NCBI GenBank assembly: GCA_016787565.1
Contig: JAEUUG010000015.1
Location: 248,001-312,000 of the forward strand
Source of the DNA: Cyclobacteriaceae bacterium
GTDB taxonomy: Bacteria > Bacteroidota > Bacteroidia > Cytophagales > Cyclobacteriaceae
Reading direction: 5' to 3'
Length of the DNA stretch: 64,000 nt
The notes under the pieces: model-generated
What the model was told of the DNA's origin: nothing
The model's database searches: none
What the model saw: the letters and a program-made list of their open reading frames with translations, nothing else
Made by a program: the position numbers and the translations under genes
Part shown: positions 1 through 8,752 of the stretch, in pieces
Position numbering within the stretch: position 1 is the stretch's first letter
How the letters are laid out: the number at the start of each line of letters is the position of its first letter

Positions 1-1074
1 GCTGAAGGAAAATACCGGCATGACGGCTGCCAGTTTACCACTTCCCACAATGTATTCACCGGAAGGATCAACATCGCAACCGTGTGGCGACTTGGGGCAA
101 GGAATGAAGTAAACAATATCCGGTAATTCCAGTACATCCAAAATTGTTACTTCTTCTTCAATGGTAGAGGTTGCCGAATGTGTTTTCTCATCATACACGT
201 TGTGTGCATAGCGCGTCTTTTCTTTTTTTCCTTTACCCTGCGCAAGGTATTCCTCGGCCTTCTTCCAGTTTACAGCCATAATGAAATCCTTATCTTTCTG
301 CGAAGCATTAACTTCCAACAAAGTGTACGCTTGTTCAGTGTTATAGCACGAAAAGAAAAACCAGCCATGTGAAGGGCCTTTCCCTGCGCGGCTCAGGTCG
401 TAGTTAAAACCTGGAGTACGCAACTGAAAAGCGATGCTTAACCGCCCGGTTTGCGGATCAACTTTTATGAAACTAATTGAACCTTTAAAATTTTCTTTAT
501 AGGAACTGATCGGAACATCTTTATTACCCATTGGTACACTGAACCGCGTTCCAGCCACAACATACTCGGTATTCTCTGTAATAAAAGGAGAAGAATGATT
601 GCCACCACTATTGGGAAGCTCAATGATTTCTTCTGTTCGGAATGTTTTGAGACTAATGCGTGCCACGCGTGGTGTATTGTTTGCGTTGCCAAATACCCAG
701 CGGCCATCATGTTCACCTTTGGTTGTTGACAGTGCGGGGTGATGGAGATCATCCCAGGGAACAAAACCGTGCGAAGTGTTCAGCATGGGCTTCGTCTCCT
801 CACTAAATCCATAACCACTTTCAGGATTTACAGAGAACGCAGGTATTATTCTGAACAACCGGCCTGACGGAATGCCGTACACACTCATCTGACCATTGAA
901 TCCACCGGATACGAAATTGTAGAACTCATCGTATTTGCCCGGGGCAACATAGACTTTCGAGGCTGCATCGCCCATGGCTACATCAGCCGGGCCTTTTGGC
1001 TTGCAACTATTGAATACGATGGCCGAACCGATCAGTATCAATAACAATTGAAAAAAGTTTGCTTTTGTCTTCAT
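1..1074 (-). CDS. nosZ: Nitrous oxide reductase NosZ, clade II (partial, N-terminal 358 residues)
   Basis: Catalyses the last step of denitrification, N2O to N2, in the periplasm using the CuA and CuZ copper centres. The reading frame is open from an ATG at 1074 down to base 1, so the C-terminal part, including the CuA domain, lies outside the window. The N-terminus is a Sec/lipoprotein signal (hydrophobic run ending VFNSC near residue 24) rather than a Tat signal, which is the hallmark of the clade II or atypical enzymes. Beta-propeller motifs with CuZ histidines are visible: DDLHHPALS, GNHSSPF and, at the window edge, SPHGCDVDPSGEYIV. It follows the FAS1 and cytochrome c genes with short gaps, so the three are probably cotranscribed from the FNR-like site at 2237. 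The identification is secure; the rest of the nos cluster should lie to the left. Confidence 0.95.
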   Translation of the reverse strand, partial: MKTKANFFQLLLILIGSAIVFNSCKPKGPADVAMGDAASKVYVAPGKYDEFYNFVSGGFNGQMSVYGIPSGRLFRIIPAFSVNPESGYGFSEETKPMLNTSHGFVPWDDLHHPALSTTKGEHDGRWVFGNANNTPRVARISLKTFRTEEIIELPNSGGNHSSPFITENTEYVVAGTRFSVPMGNKDVPISSYKENFKGSISFIKVDPQTGRLSIAFQLRTPGFNYDLSRAGKGPSHGWFFFSCYNTEQAYTLLEVNASQKDKDFIMAVNWKKAEEYLAQGKGKKEKTRYAHNVYDEKTHSATSTIEEEVTILDVLELPDIVYFIPCPKSPHGCDVDPSGEYIVGSGKLAAVMPVFSFS

Positions 1075-1099
1075 AATATTTTTTCCGCAAAGTGATTAA

Positions 1100-1648
1100 C
1101 TATTTTTTATCCGGAGGAAGTAATACGGCATCGATAACATACACGATACCGTTGGATGCCTTGACTACACCCAGTACATTGGCACCGTTGACGGTGATCT
1201 TTCCATCCTTTTTGTTGAGGGTAACATTATCCAGGTTTACCTGATTAAGGGTCATGCCATCCTGAATATAATCTTCCTTGATTACCCCAACGAAAACATG
1301 ATACTCCAAAATATTACGCAATGCATCCTTACTGTCCGGCCTTAACAAGCCTTCCACAGTGCCGGTTGGTAGTTTTGTAAAAGCTGCATTGGTAGGAGCA
1401 AATACTGTAAACGGTCCGGCATTCGAGAGTGCATCTACGTATTCAGCTGCTTTCAATGCCGTAACCAATGTTGTGTGATCAGGAGAGCCAACAGCTACAT
1501 GCACAACATCAGGCTCAGAGGTATTATCCTGAACAGAAGATTGACCTCCCCCGGGTTCGTTAGCAGACGAGTTTTCCGTTGCGGTAGATTGCTGCTGGCT
1601 GCATGAAAACAATGCCAGCAACACACCTATAAAAATTAAATGTTTCAT
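1100..1648 (-). CDS. Fasciclin (FAS1) domain lipoprotein
   Basis: A 182-residue exported protein. The N-terminus MKHLIFIGVLLALFSC is a lipoprotein signal with the lipobox cysteine at residue 16, followed by a Ser/Asn/Gly-rich linker of about 35 residues. A single FAS1 domain fills the rest: it contains the typical phrases GPFTVFAPTNAAF and LRNILEYHVF and ends KASNGIVYVIDAVLLPP. FAS1 domains mediate adhesion or protein-protein contacts; no enzymatic role is established here. The gene sits 25 bases upstream of nosZ and 21 bases downstream of the cytochrome c gene, all on the same strand. A role supporting the periplasmic N2O reductase is inferred only from this position. Confidence 0.88.
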   Translation of the reverse strand: MKHLIFIGVLLALFSCSQQQSTATENSSANEPGGGQSSVQDNTSEPDVVHVAVGSPDHTTLVTALKAAEYVDALSNAGPFTVFAPTNAAFTKLPTGTVEGLLRPDSKDALRNILEYHVFVGVIKEDYIQDGMTLNQVNLDNVTLNKKDGKITVNGANVLGVVKASNGIVYVIDAVLLPPDKK

Positions 1649-1669
1649 ATGTTTAAAGGTTTGGTTGAT

Positions 1670-2149
1670 CTATTTTTCGCCATCGTTCTGGCGCATGAAT
1701 TCAAGTATGTCGCGTGCATCGCCAATGGAAACATTCTGGTTCGGCATGCGCATCAGGCATAGCTCCAGTAATTTTTGTGCTTCGGGATCCTGATCCAACA
1801 TCATATCGACATTGGTAATCATATTCATGATCCACTCTGGTTTCCGCTTCTTGGTAATGTCTTTCCAGCCGGGACCAACAACCCGCATATCATCCAGTTT
1901 ATGGCACGCTGAACATTTCATTTCATAAATAGCCTTGCCGCGGCCAATCCGCTCCTGTTCTAACGGAGTGTTCAGTGTAACACTTTTTACCTGCCCAAGA
2001 CCTTTCGTTGGGTCGGCTATTTCGGCTACAGCGTTTTTAGATTTTCCATGAATCTCTTCATACGATTCGTCCTCGCCCATTTTGGGCTTATCAGGCGCGC
2101 ATGCCGCCAACAGGGCCAGCGAAATGATGGTGATGATTAACTTTTTCAT
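1670..2149 (-). CDS. Monohaem cytochrome c lipoprotein
   Basis: A 159-residue exported c-type cytochrome. The signal MKKLIITIISLALLAAC has a lipobox cysteine at residue 17. One haem-binding motif, CSACH, is seen at residues 79-83, and several methionines toward the C-terminus (for example LCLMRMPNQNVS) could give the axial ligand. The C-terminal half resembles class I cytochromes found in respiratory clusters. It is the first gene of the run cytochrome c - FAS1 - nosZ, and an FNR-like palindrome lies about 90 bases upstream of its start. The natural inference is that it passes electrons to NosZ, but the sequence alone does not prove the partner. Confidence 0.88.
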   Translation of the reverse strand: MKKLIITIISLALLAACAPDKPKMGEDESYEEIHGKSKNAVAEIADPTKGLGQVKSVTLNTPLEQERIGRGKAIYEMKCSACHKLDDMRVVGPGWKDITKKRKPEWIMNMITNVDMMLDQDPEAQKLLELCLMRMPNQNVSIGDARDILEFMRQNDGEK

Positions 2150-2236
2150 AGTTTATTTATGGTTGAGTAGGTGAGCCTAAGCATTCTTGTTGCTTATTTC
2201 CAGGAGCAAGGTATCTGCTACATCAAAAAGCCCTTA

Positions 2237-2248
2237 TGATCCTGATCA
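2237..2248. promoter_or_regulatory. CRP/FNR-family binding site upstream of the nos genes
   Basis: The palindrome TGATCCTGATCA matches the TGAT-N4-ATCA core of FNR/CRP-type operators. It lies 88 bases upstream of the cytochrome c start. Hemin/anaerobiosis-related operons elsewhere in this window carry comparable sites (7237 and 46506). An 8-fixed-base pattern is expected about once by chance in 64 kb, so position is the main support. Confidence 0.5.
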
Positions 2249-2304
2249 CAAAGGCTTCATGATTTACCTCAAAACGCAAAACACTTTTTGAAAATAGTGA
2301 TGAA

Positions 2305-3666
2305 TCAAATCGCTTTACTGAACAGCGTAGTTGAGCCTGCCTCTCGCTGCAGGCGCTGATCGAAAACACTACAGATATTGCGAATGAATATCCGTCCAAT
2401 CTCTGTTACTCTTAATCCTTTTACTGTCAAATCCACCAAACCCTCTGAGCTCATTACAGACAACGTAGAGAGTATATCGTGGGTAACAGCCTGACGCATC
2501 AATTCTCCGTCTAATTCCCCCTTGCAGGCAATTTCCAGAATGCACTTGCGCAACAACAAATCTGCTTCCGTTTGAATGTGCCCTTTCCAAATTGCAAGCT
2601 TTCCAGTTGCAAGGGCATCCTGATAAGTTTCCACACTTTTCAAATTCTGTGCGTAGGCATACTTTGCATCACTAATAGCGGAAGTACCCAGGCCAATCAG
2701 CAGGTCTGTTTGTGTAGTGGTGTAGCCCATAAAATTCCGATGCAATCTTCCCTCCTGCCGGGCCATGGCGAGGGTATCGGAAGGAAGGGCAAAATGATCC
2801 ATACCGATATCGAGGTATCCTGCATCTTTAAAAAGTCGCCTTCCTGTTTCGTAAAGGCTTCTTTTCTCCACATCCGTTGGAAGGTCAGCATCTTCATACC
2901 CACGTTGACCTGGTTTTATCCAGGGAACATGCGCATAACTATAAAACGCAATGCGATCGGGTCGTAATGAAATAATTTTTTCAACGGTGTGTGTGATTGT
3001 ATCTGTTGTCTGGTATGGCAGGCCATAGATCAAATCAAAACTGACTGACCGGTAGCCAATGGTACGACTCTGGCGGGTAACGCGTTCAAGGTTTTCGAAA
3101 GGTTGAATGCGGTGTACGGCCAGCTGAACTTTCGGATCAAGATCCTGAACACCATAACTCACCCGTGAAAAGCCTAAGCTGTACAACATTTGTAAATGCT
3201 CGGCCGTTGTGTTGTTCGGATGTCCCTCAAAACTGAATTCGTGGTCATCATGAATAAAAGCATCTTGCAGAATCGGCACCAGCAACTCTTTTAAGTGCTC
3301 TGGGCTAAAAAAAGTAGGGGTGCCTCCACCCAGGTGAAGTTCCCGGATAACGGGAGTTTTTTTTACGACATCCTGATACATGCGCCATTCAGCAAATACG
3401 GCTTGGTTGTAGGGATCCTCAACATTGTGATTTTTAGTGATGCGTGTATTGCAGGCACAATAGGTACACAGACTTTCACAGAAGGGAAGATGAATATATA
3501 AACTGATACCTTTTGTGTCATTCGATTCATCGAACGAACGCTTTACAGCTTGAATCCACTGATCGGAAGTGAAGTGATCAACATCCCAAAAAGGAACAGT
3601 CGGATAACTGGTATACCGTGGAACCGGAACATCATACTTTTTTATCAAGTCATCTACGCAGGCCAT
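2305..3666 (-). CDS. hemN: Oxygen-independent coproporphyrinogen III oxidase HemN
   Basis: A radical-SAM enzyme that converts coproporphyrinogen III to protoporphyrinogen IX without oxygen, in the cytoplasm, for haem synthesis under low oxygen. The N-terminal phrase KYDVPVPRYTSYPTVPFW is typical of true HemN. The cysteines of HLPFCESLCTYCACN, near residues 63-73, bind the 4Fe-4S cluster and SAM; LHLGGGTPTFF follows. At 453 residues the length is normal. I chose the ATG at 3666 over an in-frame GTG nine bases upstream, because AAGGAG stands 8 bases before it. It is the last gene of usp-ccoI-ccoS-hemN, with 5 bases separating it from ccoS. Haem supply for the cbb3 oxidase and cytochromes explains the grouping. 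Confidence 0.93.
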   Translation of the reverse strand: MACVDDLIKKYDVPVPRYTSYPTVPFWDVDHFTSDQWIQAVKRSFDESNDTKGISLYIHLPFCESLCTYCACNTRITKNHNVEDPYNQAVFAEWRMYQDVVKKTPVIRELHLGGGTPTFFSPEHLKELLVPILQDAFIHDDHEFSFEGHPNNTTAEHLQMLYSLGFSRVSYGVQDLDPKVQLAVHRIQPFENLERVTRQSRTIGYRSVSFDLIYGLPYQTTDTITHTVEKIISLRPDRIAFYSYAHVPWIKPGQRGYEDADLPTDVEKRSLYETGRRLFKDAGYLDIGMDHFALPSDTLAMARQEGRLHRNFMGYTTTQTDLLIGLGTSAISDAKYAYAQNLKSVETYQDALATGKLAIWKGHIQTEADLLLRKCILEIACKGELDGELMRQAVTHDILSTLSVMSSEGLVDLTVKGLRVTEIGRIFIRNICSVFDQRLQREAGSTTLFSKAI

Positions 3667-3671
3667 GGCTG

Positions 3672-3824
3672 TCACTCCTTTTTCTTTTTGTCTTCAAACA
3701 GCATGCGGATAGATGGTGTATAGGTATCGTCATACTGCCCACTCTTCATATTCCAGAAAAATATTGCCAGGAATACAATAGCAATGGTTAAGCTGATAAG
3801 AATGAGTATGACGATAATGCCCAT
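3672..3824 (-). CDS. ccoS: cbb3-type cytochrome oxidase assembly protein CcoS
   Basis: A 50-residue protein. One transmembrane helix near the N-terminus (MGIIVILILISLTIAIVFLA) is followed by the CcoS signature FFWNMKSGQYDD and a short charged tail ending DKKKKE. CcoS is needed for maturation of the cbb3 cytochrome oxidase. The gene begins 2 bases after the ccoI stop and ends 5 bases before hemN, the classic order ccoI-ccoS. It is easily missed because of its size, but the motif and context make the call reliable. Confidence 0.9.
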   Translation of the reverse strand: MGIIVILILISLTIAIVFLAIFFWNMKSGQYDDTYTPSIRMLFEDKKKKE

Positions 3825-3826
3825 GT

Positions 3827-6280
3827 TTAAAATGTGGTTACGGGTTTGGTCTGATATAAATTAGAACCGGTTGTTACACGATAATCTAGCGAGGTTGCAG
3901 CATTCAGTTTATGATTGGCAACCCAGTTGACGGCAACCGTAGTAAACACCACAACGCTGATGCTGCTGATCGGCATGAGGATGGCCGCAACTAAAGGCGT
4001 AAGGTGACCGGTTACTGCAAAACTTAAGGCGATGGCATTGTACAGGAATGAAATCACAAACCCTGTTTTTAAAATTATAGTTGACGCTTTGGCTAATTGC
4101 ATGAATTTATCCAGGGAGCTAATTTTATCGCCTTGCAAAATTCCATCACAAGCCGGTGTAAAAACTCCGGTATCATCCGTTACCGCAATGCCTACATCGC
4201 TTTGTTTCAGCGCTCCGGAGTCATTTAATCCATCGCCCAGCATCATCACCTTCTTTTCTTCCAATTGCAACTTGCGAATGAAGTCCAGTTTATCATGTGG
4301 ACTCTGATTAAAAAGTAGCTGAACCGATGGGTGGAATAACCCCCCCATGCGCGCTTTGTCTGCTTCGTTATCCCCCGAAAGTAACGCAGCGCACACTCCA
4401 CCCAATCGGCTCAACATATTTTTAATATCCTTCCGTATGGAAGTCGTAATCGTAAAATATCCTTTCACTTCCTGATTGATCGATACAAAAACTTTGGAAG
4501 ACATGTCATCGAGCGTACCTGTAAATCCTGTAAAGGCCGGTGATCCGATCTTAATAATACTTCCATCTATTTCACCTTCAATTCCTTTTCCAGGAAACTC
4601 TTTGAATTTTGTTACTTCACCAATGCCCGGTTTGCGAATTGATTTCGTAATGACATTACTCAGTGGATGAGTGGAATAACTGGTGAGCACTTTTATCCAG
4701 CCCAGTTGGTTATCGTTCAGGTCACCTTCCCATTGCACATCGGGCGATTGACCGTGTGTTACTGTGCCTGTCTTATCAAACACCACAGCGTTTATCGTGG
4801 CCAACCGTTCTATCACATCAGCATTCTTCAGGTAAAAATTATTTTTACCGAATACACGCAACATATTTCCATACGTAAACGGTGCAGCCAGCGCCAATGC
4901 GCAGGGGCACGCCACCATGAGTACAGAAGTAATAATCAACCACATTTGTGAAGGATCTACAGCATACCAATAGCCTGCTGTAATGACGGCAATGCCCAAT
5001 ACAATCCAGGTAAATCTTCGTGCCGCGCGGTCAATTATTTTTTTATACTTACTCTCTTCAACTTTTTGAAAAGCAGCATGATTCCATAAACTGGTGAGGT
5101 GACTTTGTGAAGTTTTCTTATCTACTACCATTGTTACCGGTTGCCCGATTAATCTGCCACCGGCATATACCAATTCGCCTAGTTTTACTTTTACCGGACG
5201 AGACTCGCCTGTAACAAAACTGTAATCGATAAACGCTTCAGCATCCAGCAGTAAACTATCGGCTGGAATGATTTCCATATTGCGTATTCGGATTTGATCT
5301 CCCTTTTTCAAATCGTAGATCACAACCGGTTTCCATTCAAGGCCCATCAGCTTGTGAATCGCCAAGGGAAAATAGGATTTAAAATCACGATCAAACGCCA
5401 GGCTTTCATACGTTTTACTTTGAAACCAACGTCCGATCAATAAAAAGAAAACCAAGCCGGTGAACGAATCCAGATAACCCGGACCGAAACCAGAAACTAT
5501 GTCCCAGATGCTGCGTGCAAACAGTGCCAATAGTCCTACGGCAATGGGAACATCAATATTGATTTGCCGTTGCTCAAAACTCTTCCAGGCCGAACGGAAA
5601 TAATCAAACCCGGAATAAAAAAATACCGGAATGGATAGCACCACATTCAGCCACGAAAACGTAAACTTCAATGATTCGTCACCCTGATCCAGTCCCAGGT
5701 ATTCCGGAAAACTGAAAAGCATAATGTTACCAAAGCAGAAACCCGCTACCGCAAGTTTTATGACTAATGATTTATTGCTGCTAACTGATACAGTGGCCTC
5801 CTGCTCCAAACTAATCTGTGGCGCATACGCTAACGATGCCAGCAATCGGGCCACGCCACTTAATTTTACTTTCTCAGGATTAAAGTCTAGCGTAACTGAT
5901 TTACGCGCAAAATTTACTTCCGAGCGTAGAACACCGGTGTTAAGTTTTTGAAGATTCTCCAGCAACCAGATGCAGGAAACACAGTGTATGGCCGGAATAT
6001 AAAACCGAACACGTGAAAATGAATCGGAGTCAAATTCTACAGTTTTTCTGCGAATATCCTTTTCATCGAGGTATGCATAGGTTTCTTCGCTGATTTGTTT
6101 CAGCTGAATACCGGGATTTTTATCCAGATCATAATATTCACATAAATCGTTGGCGCTTAGAATTTCAAAAACGGTTTTACAACCGTGGCAACAAAATGCC
6201 TTATCCTCCATCCACAAGGTATCCTCACATGCCTGTCCGCAGTGATAACATTTTATATCTTGGTCAAGAACTACCTCCAT
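3827..6280 (-). CDS. ccoI: Copper-transporting P1B-type ATPase CcoI/FixI
   Basis: An 817-residue inner-membrane ATPase that exports copper for assembly of the cbb3 oxidase. The N-terminus has a cysteine-rich metal-binding segment (CYHCGQAC at 11-18, CCHGC at 30-34), then a heavy-metal-associated domain with CVSC at 100-103. Paired transmembrane helices follow, then TGES at 357-360, the ion-channel motif CPC at 458-460 and the phosphorylation site DKTGT at 502-506. MLGDGLND closes the ATP-binding region. The extra N-terminal zinc-ribbon-like segment is characteristic of the CcoI/FixI group rather than general CopA pumps. It lies 40 bases after the usp gene and 2 bases before ccoS. The ccoNOP structural genes are not in this window. 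Confidence 0.93.
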   Translation of the reverse strand: MEVVLDQDIKCYHCGQACEDTLWMEDKAFCCHGCKTVFEILSANDLCEYYDLDKNPGIQLKQISEETYAYLDEKDIRRKTVEFDSDSFSRVRFYIPAIHCVSCIWLLENLQKLNTGVLRSEVNFARKSVTLDFNPEKVKLSGVARLLASLAYAPQISLEQEATVSVSSNKSLVIKLAVAGFCFGNIMLFSFPEYLGLDQGDESLKFTFSWLNVVLSIPVFFYSGFDYFRSAWKSFEQRQINIDVPIAVGLLALFARSIWDIVSGFGPGYLDSFTGLVFFLLIGRWFQSKTYESLAFDRDFKSYFPLAIHKLMGLEWKPVVIYDLKKGDQIRIRNMEIIPADSLLLDAEAFIDYSFVTGESRPVKVKLGELVYAGGRLIGQPVTMVVDKKTSQSHLTSLWNHAAFQKVEESKYKKIIDRAARRFTWIVLGIAVITAGYWYAVDPSQMWLIITSVLMVACPCALALAAPFTYGNMLRVFGKNNFYLKNADVIERLATINAVVFDKTGTVTHGQSPDVQWEGDLNDNQLGWIKVLTSYSTHPLSNVITKSIRKPGIGEVTKFKEFPGKGIEGEIDGSIIKIGSPAFTGFTGTLDDMSSKVFVSINQEVKGYFTITTSIRKDIKNMLSRLGGVCAALLSGDNEADKARMGGLFHPSVQLLFNQSPHDKLDFIRKLQLEEKKVMMLGDGLNDSGALKQSDVGIAVTDDTGVFTPACDGILQGDKISSLDKFMQLAKASTIILKTGFVISFLYNAIALSFAVTGHLTPLVAAILMPISSISVVVFTTVAVNWVANHKLNAATSLDYRVTTGSNLYQTKPVTTF

Positions 6281-6320
6281 TGTAATCTGAGCTGGCTGAC
6301 TATTAACGAAAATCTATTGA

Positions 6321-7163
6321 TTAATCTTTCTTGATTGAATACGTCCAGATAGGACAATCGACATGGTTCACCACATCCTCGGCAACACTGCCACTGAGTA
6401 CATGTGCCAGCCCTTTTCGTCCATGCGTTCCCATAGCAATCAAGTCTGCATCTACATGGTGAGCAAAATTGATGATGCCTGATTCTTCATATGGATCATT
6501 ATAAACATTAATAGTGAAATCTTTAAACATGAAACGTCTGGCAAATGCAGTGAGGCGATCGCGTGTAACAGCATCGCGCGTAAAATTACCCGGGGTGTTA
6601 ACCCAGACAATGTGCAACGTTGCTTTAAAGAAATTCTGTAAGGCTTTTACTTTCATCACCAAATCCTCCTGATGTTCGGTATCCAGTGTGTTGGGGAAGA
6701 CAATATTTTTTATGCTTCCGTTTTTCGGATATTTCTTTACTGCAATCACTGGTACAGGCGAATGGCGTACAATTTTTTCAGCATTCGATCCGATAAGCAA
6801 TTCACGCAGTCCACTGGCACCATGGGTACCCATCAGTACCAGGTCGATGTTTTGCTCGGTGATGTAGTCGAGCAACATTCTACTGGTGGGACCGAATAAA
6901 ACCGTGTGCTTAACTTTTTTACCTTCAGCCTTCGGCTTGTCGGTAAGTTTCTTGAAACGTTTTTCTGCACTTTCGCCCAATTCTTTTAACAACGTTTCTT
7001 CAAAGGTCATCACGGGCATCAATACAGTATCGTGCATGACCGGAAGTTCAATAACATTTACCAGGTGAACTTCGCCCTTTGCCTGCGTGGCGATGTCCAG
7101 CGCGAACCGAAAAGCATTGATAGCTTGTTCGGAAAAATCGCAGGGAACCAGAATTTTTTTCAT
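6321..7163 (-). CDS. Tandem universal stress protein (two UspA domains)
   Basis: A 280-residue cytoplasmic protein with two UspA domains, residues about 1-146 and 150-280. Each half ends in the ATP-binding glycine motif: MGTHGASGLRELLIGSNAEKIV in the first and MGTHGRKGLAHVLSGSVAEDVV in the second, so both may bind nucleotide. Such proteins in Bacteroidota often accompany respiratory genes. The gene heads the run usp-ccoI-ccoS-hemN and has an FNR-like palindrome about 75 bases upstream of its start. Induction when oxygen falls is inferred from that site. Its molecular target is unknown. Confidence 0.92.
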   Translation of the reverse strand: MKKILVPCDFSEQAINAFRFALDIATQAKGEVHLVNVIELPVMHDTVLMPVMTFEETLLKELGESAEKRFKKLTDKPKAEGKKVKHTVLFGPTSRMLLDYITEQNIDLVLMGTHGASGLRELLIGSNAEKIVRHSPVPVIAVKKYPKNGSIKNIVFPNTLDTEHQEDLVMKVKALQNFFKATLHIVWVNTPGNFTRDAVTRDRLTAFARRFMFKDFTINVYNDPYEESGIINFAHHVDADLIAMGTHGRKGLAHVLSGSVAEDVVNHVDCPIWTYSIKKD

Positions 7164-7236
7164 GACTTTCGGGGATGATGAACCAAAAGTACATGGAGAT
7201 GAGCCCGCCTCCGCTGAGGGGTGTCATTGAAAAAGG

Positions 7237-7248
7237 TGATTTATATCA
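7237..7248. promoter_or_regulatory. CRP/FNR-family binding site upstream of usp-ccoI-ccoS-hemN
   Basis: The palindrome TGATTTATATCA has the same TGAT-N4-ATCA core as the site at 2237. It ends 74 bases before the usp start and lies in the 100-base gap between menA and usp. The genes it would control serve cbb3 oxidase assembly and anaerobic haem synthesis, which are known FNR/FixK targets in other bacteria. Confidence 0.52.
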
Positions 7249-7263
7249 TGTTTTCGACAGGCT

Positions 7264-8163
7264 TCAGGAAAGCAGCATGCCCAATCCAAAAAGGAGAACA
7301 AACAACAGCGTGGAGAGCGCCATTTGCTTCAGGTAAGGATCCAATTCATGCGATGACTTCCGGCTCACCGCCATTCCATTTTTAATAAACAACGGAAGGC
7401 TCAGGAGGAAAAGAAATTGCCAAACTGATGTGAAATGCAGGAAACTATACAACGCGGCAGCAGAGATTCCAGCCACCAACAAGAACCAATGGTACAACAC
7501 TGCCTTCTCCCTTCCTATGCGTACCGGAATGGAATACTTACCAGCTTTACGATCGGATTCGATGTCGCGAATGTTATTCACGTTCAACACCCCGATAGAA
7601 AACAATCCGCAGCTTAAGGCTGGCAGTATTTCATAACCGCTGATGTGTTGAGTGAATAGATAATACGATCCCAGCACACCTACCAATCCAAAAAAAATCA
7701 ACACGGAAATATCGCCTAAACCAATATAGCCATACGGCTTGCGGCCAACAGTATAGGCAATGGCCGCGAGTATACTTAATACGCCAAGGCCGAGGAAGAA
7801 AAGAAATGCACGCCAATCCCAACCGAAGGCAACAAACAAAAGAATGATGCCACTTGCGAGACAAAGTATAGTAAAAAAAATGACTGCATTGCGCATTTGC
7901 TCTTTTGAGATCGCACCCGACTGCACCGCCCGGCTCGGACCCTTCCGATCATTACTGTCCGCACCATGTATGGAGTCGCCATAATCGTTGGCAAGATTAG
8001 AAAGTATCTGAAGAAAAATGGTTGTGGAAACGCACAAGAGAAAAATACGCCATTGAAAGGCCCCTGCCGATGAGGCCAGAAATCCACCCATGGCAATACT
8101 CGACAACGCCAGTGGTAGCGTGCGCAAGCGAAAGGCTTTAATCCAGATTTTTACAGAACTCAC
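7264..8163 (-). CDS. menA: 1,4-dihydroxy-2-naphthoate polyprenyltransferase MenA
   Basis: A 299-residue integral membrane prenyltransferase of the UbiA superfamily. It attaches the polyprenyl chain to 1,4-dihydroxy-2-naphthoate in menaquinone synthesis. The first Asp-rich Mg/diphosphate motif is NDYGDSIHGADSNDRKGPSR at about residues 59-78. The second is NNIRDIESDRKAGK near residues 195-208. About eight hydrophobic segments are visible. The N-terminal phrase WIKAFRLRTLPLALSSIAMG is typical of MenA. Its start overlaps the stop of the downstream-numbered glutathione peroxidase gene by 4 bases, so it is probably cotranscribed with the two peroxidases. Confidence 0.93.
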   Translation of the reverse strand: MSSVKIWIKAFRLRTLPLALSSIAMGGFLASSAGAFQWRIFLLCVSTTIFLQILSNLANDYGDSIHGADSNDRKGPSRAVQSGAISKEQMRNAVIFFTILCLASGIILLFVAFGWDWRAFLFFLGLGVLSILAAIAYTVGRKPYGYIGLGDISVLIFFGLVGVLGSYYLFTQHISGYEILPALSCGLFSIGVLNVNNIRDIESDRKAGKYSIPVRIGREKAVLYHWFLLVAGISAAALYSFLHFTSVWQFLFLLSLPLFIKNGMAVSRKSSHELDPYLKQMALSTLLFVLLFGLGMLLS

Positions 8164-8735
8164 TTGCTTAGAACATCTATTATTTGAGCATCGAGTGGAC
8201 TAACCTTCGAAGGATAAAACCCCACGACCGCACCATCTCTATCAATCAGGTACTTGCAAAAATTCCACGAAGGTGCTTTGCCTGATTTTGCTTCCAGCCA
8301 TTTGTAGAGCGGATGCTGGTCTCTTCCCTTCACGGAAAGTTTTTCAAACATTTGAAAGGTCACCCCGTAATTCTTTTGGCAAAATGTGGCGATTTCTTCG
8401 TTCGAGCCCGGCTCCTGCCATAAGAAATTATTGGCCGGAAACCCCAATACTGCTACGTTATCACCAAACTGCCCATGAAGTTTTTCCAGCTCGGCATACT
8501 GTGGAGTATAACCACATTTCGAAGCTGTATTGACGATGAGCACATACTTTCCTTTAAATGTTGAAAAGTCGATCTCTCCACCTTCCAGCGCATTTACCTT
8601 AAAATCGTAAAAAGATCCGGAAACCTGACGAGTACCTTTTGAAGACGATAACTTACCTGAAAGAAATGCTGCTAATCCCATACCTACCAATATTACTGTG
8701 CCCGTGATAATAATTTTCCGTTTGATCAATTTCAT
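8160..8735 (-). CDS. Glutathione-peroxidase-family protein, membrane-anchored copy
   Basis: A 191-residue thiol peroxidase of the GPx family. These proteins in bacteria usually reduce peroxides with thioredoxin. An N-terminal hydrophobic segment (IIITGTVILVGMGLAAF) should export it or anchor it. The catalytic cysteine lies in NTASKCGYTPQ, and WNFCKYLID holds the conserved Trp-Asn. The Gln motif reads NNFLWQEPG instead of the usual NFGGQEPG of its neighbour. I chose the ATG at 8735, preceded by GAGGAGG; an in-frame GTG at 8753 overlapping the previous stop is the alternative. It is a tandem paralogue of the gene at 8753-9250 and overlaps menA by 4 bases. Confidence 0.87.
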   Translation of the reverse strand: MKLIKRKIIITGTVILVGMGLAAFLSGKLSSSKGTRQVSGSFYDFKVNALEGGEIDFSTFKGKYVLIVNTASKCGYTPQYAELEKLHGQFGDNVAVLGFPANNFLWQEPGSNEEIATFCQKNYGVTFQMFEKLSVKGRDQHPLYKWLEAKSGKAPSWNFCKYLIDRDGAVVGFYPSKVSPLDAQIIDVLSK

Positions 8736-8752
8736 AACCTCCTCACGCGTCA

